DNA of 39,608 nucleotides from positions 1-39,608 of the forward strand of contig NZ_JAAIWK010000033.1 of assembly GCF_011008565.1 (NCBI RefSeq). Direction: 5' to 3'. Below the pieces are notes generated by a model that was not told the origin of the DNA, ran no database searches, and saw nothing but the letters and a program-made list of their open reading frames with translations. Shown in pieces: positions 35,645 through 39,608 of the stretch. The position numbers and the translations under genes were made by a program. Origin of the DNA: Heyndrickxia ginsengihumi (lineage in GTDB: Bacteria > Bacillota > Bacilli > Bacillales > Bacillaceae_C). Every line of letters begins with the position of its first letter. Position 1 is the first letter of the stretch.

Positions 35645-35726
35645 TATAAAGAAATGCTTGAGCTTTTTTCTGCTCTAATCGTTTTTTCTGTTTTTTGTAA
35701 ACTGTGTAGTTCAACACTGAATCCGT

Positions 35727-35754
35727 AAAAAAAAGAGCTTATGGGCTCTTTTTC
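35727..35754 (-). terminator. Terminator of the interrupted gene at 35758-36246
   Basis: AAAAAGAGC and GGCTCTTTTT form a stem flanked by A and T runs. Read leftward, it follows the stop by a few bases. Confidence 0.8.
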
Positions 35755-35757
35755 TCG

Positions 35758-36246
35758 TTACTGACTGTATTTGCTTTGAAAATCCAATAAAGATTGACAA
35801 ATCAAACCTTGAATTTTGAATTGAGGGTAATACTTCTCACAAAATTTCTTGAATTCTTCGTAAAGCTCTTTGTTCATTTTGAGGCTCTTATTTTCATACT
35901 TTGCTTCTTTACTGTAAATCCTCTCATCAAGCATCAACAGTCTATTGGATTGGTACATTTGGAGCAAACCTTTTAAAGTGTTAAAGTGTTCCTTGATAAA
36001 GGCTAATTCGGCTGATTCATCCATCTGTTCCGCTTTTAACCGTTCGTCTTCTGATCTCACGAATGGGTAATATTGCTTGTCCGATTGGTGATAAAAATAA
36101 TCACCGGTTCTCATTTCTTTCGTGAAAGTGCTGTATGGGATACCGACGATTTCGGCTACTTTCCTCAAGTCATACTTTTTTTAAAATTGGTTTACCTCTT
36201 TGACTCGAATAGATGGTTTCATTGTAAAGAATGTGTCTTTGTCCAT
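35758..36246 (-). pseudogene. Interrupted gene for a helix-turn-helix-like protein (in-frame ochre codon)
   Basis: Leftward from ATG 36246 (GGGG about 10 bases upstream) the frame reads M-D-K-D-T-F-F-T-M-K-P-S-I-R-V-K-E-V-N-Q-F, then TAA at 36183-36181, then K-K-Y-D-L-R-K-V-A-E-I-V-G-I-P-Y-S-T-F-T-K in the same frame to a stop at 35758. The full length would be 162 codons. The TAA lies beside a run of seven A residues. The segment V-A-E-I-V-G-I-P-Y-S-T-F resembles a helix-turn-helix, so a regulator or recombination-directionality factor is possible, but I do not recognise the family. The 136-codon downstream part could still be made from a TTG at 36168. Confidence 0.65.
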
Positions 36247-36373
36247 AGGCACAACCCCTTTCTTTTTGTGAAGATATAGTATTATAGAAGTAAGAGCCTG
36301 TGCTTATTCCATATAAATTTAAAATAACATGTGGAAATCTGGCTGATTAATTAACGAAATTGGGGGTTTTTCA

Positions 36374-37018
36374 ATGTTTGAAAATGTTGTCTTTTCAATA
36401 GGTAGAGTGATAGATAATACCTATTATGCGGCTGGTACCTGTACATTGTTAAATAAACAGAACCTATTAGTAACAGCGGCACATGTAGTAAACGGCAGTA
36501 ATGAAAACCTATTTATTAGATTAAACACCAATTACGATTCTGGATACCAGGATACGACTATCCAACAATGCCAACTTGTTCCTGTGAAAATTGAGGCAAT
36601 AGACCCATTAAGAGATCTTTGCATCTTGTCTTTACAAGGAGATGTATCAGCTCAATCAAACGTTAAATTAGGGAATGCTGATAGGGCGAATCCAGGCGAG
36701 GCAGTTACTGTTATTGGTTTCCCTCACTCAAATTTAGGTAGAATTGTTTTGACTCAACAGACCTGCGAGGTAGGTGCAAAAATACTTCTTAGTTCCAAAG
36801 GAATCAAATCTAAACATCTTGTTTTAAATATTCAAGCTCGACCAGGGCAGTCGGGTGGTCCGGTTATTCGTACATCTGATGGTACTTTGATTGGGATACT
36901 TATTGGAGCCTATGTGCCAACCATTAATGGCGGAATTAGCATAGGTGGGATAGACCCTCAGACATTACACCAAACAACCCATGCTGTCTCAGTGGGATAT
37001 TTAGAAGGGATGTTGTAA
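36374..37018 (+). CDS. Trypsin-like serine protease (cytoplasmic, S1/DegP-type)
   Basis: A 214-residue single-domain chymotrypsin-fold protease. The triad is visible: H37 in L-L-V-T-A-A-H-V-V, D81 in L-R-D-L-C-I-L and S160 in P-G-Q-S-G-G-P-V-I. There is no signal peptide, membrane helix or PDZ domain, so it is expected to act inside the cell, unlike DegP/HtrA. GGGGG lies ahead of the ATG. One base separates its stop from the start of the next gene, so the two are one operon. It lies inside the small mobile unit at the rlmD site. Lone trypsin-like proteases next to small membrane proteins occur in bacterial conflict systems; that role is inferred here. Confidence 0.88.
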   Translation: MFENVVFSIGRVIDNTYYAAGTCTLLNKQNLLVTAAHVVNGSNENLFIRLNTNYDSGYQDTTIQQCQLVPVKIEAIDPLRDLCILSLQGDVSAQSNVKLGNADRANPGEAVTVIGFPHSNLGRIVLTQQTCEVGAKILLSSKGIKSKHLVLNIQARPGQSGGPVIRTSDGTLIGILIGAYVPTINGGISIGGIDPQTLHQTTHAVSVGYLEGML

Positions 37019-37019
37019 A

Positions 37020-37466
37020 ATGGCAGATCTTAATTTGTTTTCTGACGTTGAAGAATCAGGTTGGTTGGAGGCATTACCAAGTTATCAAAAGGAAATTGTA
37101 TCGGAGTTATTAGCTTCAAAATCTCATGAAGAGGCTGCTTTAGCTTGGCTTGAAGCGTCTGTAGATAATACATCACCTTTTACTGGACAGCCACAGCCAG
37201 AGAAGAAATTTTTGCCGTTACTAAAAAAAGAAATCCACAAATTGCTTTGTGGAAATCCCGAATATGCGGCTGATCGAAATGAGTTAGCACAATTAACCCA
37301 AACAAAGGAGAACAAGACTGCTATTGTTTCGATGGTTTCGGCAGTAATCGGTGCTAAAGTTGGTCTAGCTGCCACTTTTATTGCACCAGCAATTGTAATA
37401 ATTTTTCTGATGATTGCCAAGACTTCATTAAATGCTTGGTGTGCATTGGAAACATCGGAAAATTGA
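37020..37466 (+). CDS. Small membrane protein paired with the trypsin-like protease
   Basis: A 148-residue protein of unrecognised family. Residues 1-100 are soluble, acidic and probably helical (L-P-S-Y-Q-K-E-I-V-S-E-L-L, then L-L-K-K-E-I-H-K-L-L-C-G-N-P-E-Y). Residues about 101-138 are hydrophobic and small-residue-rich (A-I-V-S-M-V-S-A-V-I-G-A-K-V-G-L-A ... A-I-V-I-I-F-L-M-I-A-K), enough for one long or two short membrane segments. A disordered linker with S-P-F-T-G-Q-P-Q-P-E lies near 53. It starts one base after the protease stop, implying joint expression and a shared task: substrate, anchor or effector. Which of these cannot be told from sequence. Confidence 0.75.
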   Translation: MADLNLFSDVEESGWLEALPSYQKEIVSELLASKSHEEAALAWLEASVDNTSPFTGQPQPEKKFLPLLKKEIHKLLCGNPEYAADRNELAQLTQTKENKTAIVSMVSAVIGAKVGLAATFIAPAIVIIFLMIAKTSLNAWCALETSEN

Positions 37467-37538
37467 TAATATAATGTTACTCTTTTAAAAGGTGAATTCC
37501 ACTGCTCCAGAAAATTTGCTATGGTTTGTCTACACCTA

Positions 37539-37560
37539 GCACTCCACACACGTGGAGTGC
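37539..37560. other. Second attachment core with a 9-bp hairpin
   Basis: CACGTGGAGTGC (37549-37560) repeats the core in rlmD. It also forms the right arm of a perfect hairpin GCACTCCAC/GTGGAGTGC (37539-37547 and 37552-37560). From the core, the rlmD frame continues H-V-E-C-I-S-Q-L-V-L-K-N-D to TGA at 37588-37590. This looks like a replacement or original rlmD C terminus. Confidence 0.65.
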
Positions 37561-37596
37561 ATTTCACAGTTAGTTTTAAAAAATGATTGAGGGAAA

Positions 37597-39087
37597 TTAT
37601 AACCCCTCAACCTGTGCGAATTTGTAATAAATTTTAATATCTTTGTTTTCGGTTACTTCAATTTTATCTACAAACCTTAATAACATCTCGGATGTTAACT
37701 TATTGAACTGTAAAAAACCTCTAAGTTGTTCTATGATGGCAGAGATTTTACTTGTTTCGTGACTTTCTGCCATCTCCTTTTTTATCTCTATTTTCTCTAA
37801 TTCAAGTTGTTGCAGCTTTTCTTGTACCATACTTATAAAGTCATCATAATCCTGTTTAGATATATCCTCGTTAATAAACTTTTTTAATGCGTTCCGCTTT
37901 AGTTCTATTTGTTTTTGAACTTGTCGTTCAATAGACTCTAGTCTAGACTTGTTCTTTTTTGCGGTAGCCTTGACCTTTTTCTCAATCTTACTTTCTAGGT
38001 TAGGATGTTCTAAACTACTAGACATTTTTTTTAGGTCATCAAGGATTATTTCAGTTAGTTCTTGTTCCTTTATTGCGTGATTAGAACAGGCTTTTTTGCC
38101 ATGTTTGGCATAGGTTCCACAAATATAACCTTTACGGTTGGCACGATACCACATGCCATGACCACATTCAGAACAGTAAGCCATATTTGTAAAAAGGTGC
38201 TTACTCTTTCTAGTTCCACCCCGACCTCTTCTAGCCTTTTGTTCAAGTAGCTTTTGTACTTGTTCAAATACCTCTCTTGAAATGATAGGCTCGTGAGCGT
38301 CAGAAATGGTTATCCATTCACTTTGGTCATTTACCTTACGTGTCTTATTGGTCACGTTCATAGTGGTTTCTCTGCCTTGTACAAGGTCTCCTACGTAGTG
38401 GGGGTTCTTTAATATCTTTTTAACAGTAGAACCTTGCCAATATAGACTTGCACTAGCTTTCTTAATCAGTTTGGAAGGTGTTGGTATATCTCTATTTGTG
38501 AGATACCTAGCGATTTTGTCATGCCCCCAACCTTCTAGATACTTGTCAAAGATTTCACGTACAATATCTACTGTATAATCATTTCTAAGTAATAGTTGTC
38601 CTTTATGAAGTTTATAGCCATAGGGAGGAATACTACCCATGAATTTTCCGCTTTTGTACTTCATGTGATAAACAGACTTGATACGGTCACTTATTCGTTG
38701 ACTTTCACTTTCATAAATCCAAGCATATAGACCGAACATAGCTTGTTTTGAAAAGTCTTGTGTATCAACTTTACCATCTAAAGTGATTAAGCGAACCCCT
38801 TTAGTCTCTGCCACACGCTTTAGTTGATATAGTAATTCAACATTACGACCTAATCTACTTAACTCCTTAGCCACAATAACATCAAATTCCTTATTTTCAG
38901 CGTCTTGGATGAGTCTTTTTAATCCCTCACGTTTGTCTGTAGTTCCTGTTTGAACGTCTATATAGAAGTCATATAGGTCACAGTGGTTTTCTTCAATGTA
39001 GTCTAAGATCATCTGTTTTTGATTTTCAGGAGACTCCTTTTGACCCTCATTGTTAGTTGAAACTCGAATGTATCCAGCTATTTTCAT
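37597..39087 (-). CDS. Large serine recombinase (site-specific integrase)
   Basis: A 496-residue intact enzyme. The resolvase domain (1-150) has the nucleophile S10 in G-Y-I-R-V-S-T and E-L-S-R-L-G-R-N near 75-82. The Recombinase domain (about 160-260), zinc ribbon (C305, C308, C323, C334) and a coiled coil (about 350-450) follow. It catalyses integration and, with a directionality factor, excision between attP and attB; the site here is the rlmD 3' end. The ATG overlaps the stop of a 49-codon ORF (TAATG), with GGAGGG upstream. Its stop lies 37 bp from the core at 37549-37560. It is clearly related to the truncated recombinase at 34523-35644. Confidence 0.93.
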   Translation of the reverse strand: MKIAGYIRVSTNNEGQKESPENQKQMILDYIEENHCDLYDFYIDVQTGTTDKREGLKRLIQDAENKEFDVIVAKELSRLGRNVELLYQLKRVAETKGVRLITLDGKVDTQDFSKQAMFGLYAWIYESESQRISDRIKSVYHMKYKSGKFMGSIPPYGYKLHKGQLLLRNDYTVDIVREIFDKYLEGWGHDKIARYLTNRDIPTPSKLIKKASASLYWQGSTVKKILKNPHYVGDLVQGRETTMNVTNKTRKVNDQSEWITISDAHEPIISREVFEQVQKLLEQKARRGRGGTRKSKHLFTNMAYCSECGHGMWYRANRKGYICGTYAKHGKKACSNHAIKEQELTEIILDDLKKMSSSLEHPNLESKIEKKVKATAKKNKSRLESIERQVQKQIELKRNALKKFINEDISKQDYDDFISMVQEKLQQLELEKIEIKKEMAESHETSKISAIIEQLRGFLQFNKLTSEMLLRFVDKIEVTENKDIKIYYKFAQVEGL

Positions 39088-39236
39088 TATTGTCGCCCTC
39101 CATTGTTGATGGCGACTATATCTACTTGTTTATCATTGTAAGCGGCAGATACAATCTTTTCAATTTCTTTCTCTAGTTGATGTATGATTAAAGTCTTAAA
39201 ATCTTGGGTTTCTGTAAAGATCCGTTGAATATTCAT
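39087..39236 (-). CDS. 49-residue ORF translationally coupled to the recombinase
   Basis: ATG at 39236 follows GGGGAG by 6 bases. The product (M-N-I-Q-R-I-F-T-E-T-Q-D-F-K ... A-I-N-N-G-G-R-Q) is a small helical protein with H-Q-L-E-K-E-I-E-K-I. Its TAA overlaps the recombinase ATG (TAATG). Tight coupling suggests a real gene, possibly an accessory or just a leader for recombinase translation. Family not recognised. Confidence 0.6.
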   Translation of the reverse strand: MNIQRIFTETQDFKTLIIHQLEKEIEKIVSAAYNDKQVDIVAINNGGRQ

Positions 39237-39268
39237 TAATATCTCCCCTTTCAACCATAGCAATCGTT

Positions 39269-39445
39269 CTATGTGGGGGATAAGTTGCGATATTTTTTAC
39301 GATAATTAGCTAATGTAGGAAACCAACCTAATAAAACTCCTGAATGGAATATAGTCGAAAGGAAGAAAAGTGGAAATACAATTAAATATAAGAAGTTAAA
39401 ATGAAACTTAATAAATAACACAATATTAAATAAGAATTGGTGCAC
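39269..39445 (-). CDS. 58-residue hydrophobic ORF, possibly a truncated membrane protein
   Basis: Read leftward from GTG at 39445 (GGAGG 4 bases upstream) to TAG at 39269. The product is almost wholly hydrophobic over residues 3-40 (F-L-Y-L-I-V-F-P-L-F-F-L, G-V-L-L-G-W-F-P), then ends basic (N-Y-R-K-K-Y-R-N-L). It ends 32 bp before the 49-codon ORF. The GTG lies at the edge of a GC-rich inverted repeat, so this may be the tail of a longer gene cut by rearrangement. Confidence 0.35.
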   Translation of the reverse strand: MHQFLFNIVLFIKFHFNFLYLIVFPLFFLSTIFHSGVLLGWFPTLANYRKKYRNLSPT

Positions 39446-39477
39446 TTGCCCTCCGCTCTGCGGCGGTCAAGGTGCAC
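39440..39477. repeat. GC-rich inverted repeat between the recombinase module and the IS end
   Basis: GTGCACTTGCCCTCCGC and GCGGCGGTCAAGGTGCAC form an imperfect hairpin around TCT. Its base composition contrasts with the AT-rich flanks. Confidence 0.5.
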
Positions 39478-39509
39478 AGGTCACTTGCTAAGCGCGTGCC
39501 CTTTTATAG

Positions 39510-39608
39510 TGGATTGTCAACACTAAACTGGACAATTTTTATAAGGTCTTTTTCTTGTATTCGATTGGTGTTAAATAGCCAAGTGTTCCATGAATCCGAA
39601 TGTTGTTA
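39510..39608 (-). mobile_element. IS3-family insertion sequence, partial (runs off the window)
   Basis: The probable terminal inverted repeat begins TGGATTGTCAACACTAAACT at 39510, followed by the 3' end of a transposase gene. Only the last 99 bp are in the window. Confidence 0.75.
39539..39608 (-). CDS. IS3-family transposase (OrfB), C-terminal fragment
   Basis: The last 22 codons read N-N-I-R-I-H-G-T-L-G-Y-L-T-P-I-E-Y-K-K-K-T-L and end at TAA (39541-39539). H-x-x-L-G-Y-x-T-P-x-E-Y is the standard C-terminal ending of IS3-type DDE transposases. It is partial only because the window ends. Confidence 0.85.
   Translation of the reverse strand, partial: NNIRIHGTLGYLTPIEYKKKTL

Larger units (their letters stand above)
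34582..37560. mobile_element. 2.97-kb serine-recombinase element in the rlmD 3' end (first unit)
   Basis: Bounded by the direct repeat CACGTGGAGTGC. Contents from left: a large serine recombinase lacking its catalytic domain (leftward), a leftward gene with an in-frame stop, and a rightward two-gene cassette (trypsin-like protease plus membrane protein). The recombinase gene ends next to the left core, the usual arrangement. With both its own recombinase and the adjacent gene damaged, the unit probably cannot move alone, but the related recombinase next door might act on its ends. The cargo pair looks intact. Confidence 0.65.
37549..39509. mobile_element. Second serine-recombinase element (left end only)
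   Basis: It begins at the internal core and carries an intact large serine recombinase reading toward that core, with two small leftward ORFs upstream. Cargo and right end are not seen because an IS3-type end appears at about 39510 and the window stops. The layout (core, about 40-bp gap, recombinase) mirrors that of the first unit at rlmD. Confidence 0.6.

Noticed and set aside
34582-39608. Prophage
   Set aside because: No capsid, portal, tail, lysis or replication genes are visible; only recombinases, small ORFs and the protease pair.

Overview
The window is a chromosomal segment of a low-GC Gram-positive, motile, aerobic, endospore-forming member of the Bacillaceae. The evidence is the gene content (PdaA for spore cortex, a YteA-type sporulation protein, MreBH, FloT/YuaF, MotAB, NsrR/Hmp), strong AGGAGG-type ribosome sites, and a long block of genes whose family assignments match the yfjO-yfkM neighbourhood of Bacillus subtilis (rlmCD, yfjP, pdaA, yfkD, yfkE, yfkF, yfkH, yfkK, yfkM). 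No species is assigned.

Layout. 1-1.7 kb: a small membrane protein, a tRNA-Arg(CCT) and gene-poor DNA with relics. 1.7-6.4 kb: mpsC-dabB-dabA, an inorganic-carbon (CO2/bicarbonate) uptake system. 7.2-10.4 kb: yrrT-luxS-mccA-mccB, which carries sulfur from S-ribosylhomocysteine through homocysteine and cystathionine to cysteine. 10.7-12.8 kb: the flotillin operon yuaF-floT behind a clear SigW promoter. 13-18.7 kb, mostly leftward: mreBH, an acyl-CoA thioesterase, yteA-like, an MFS exporter and the aminopeptidase ampS. 18.9-19.25 kb: a duplicated intergenic repeat. 19.3-22.5 kb: DUF488, nsrR divergent from hmp (nitric-oxide defence), RDD and DUF1992 proteins. 22.6-24.3 kb: motAB behind a SigD promoter. 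24.6-34.6 kb: the conserved yfkM to rlmD backbone.

The right end (34.5-39.6 kb) is mobile DNA at the 3' end of rlmD. A 12-bp sequence in the last codons of rlmD (34582-34593) recurs at 37549-37560. At each copy the rlmD reading frame continues into a different short C-terminal tail and stop codon. The first copy bounds a 2.97-kb unit holding a large serine recombinase without its catalytic domain, a gene broken by an in-frame ochre codon, and an apparently intact pair: a cytoplasmic trypsin-like protease and a small membrane protein. The second copy lies next to an intact large serine recombinase with small upstream ORFs, and then the end of an IS3-family element at the window edge. The simplest reading is two related elements stacked in one attachment site. 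The protease-membrane protein pair is the best candidate in the window for an undescribed (possibly defensive) system; that function is inference only.

Starts were chosen by ribosome-binding-site spacing and family length. No database or alignment could be run.
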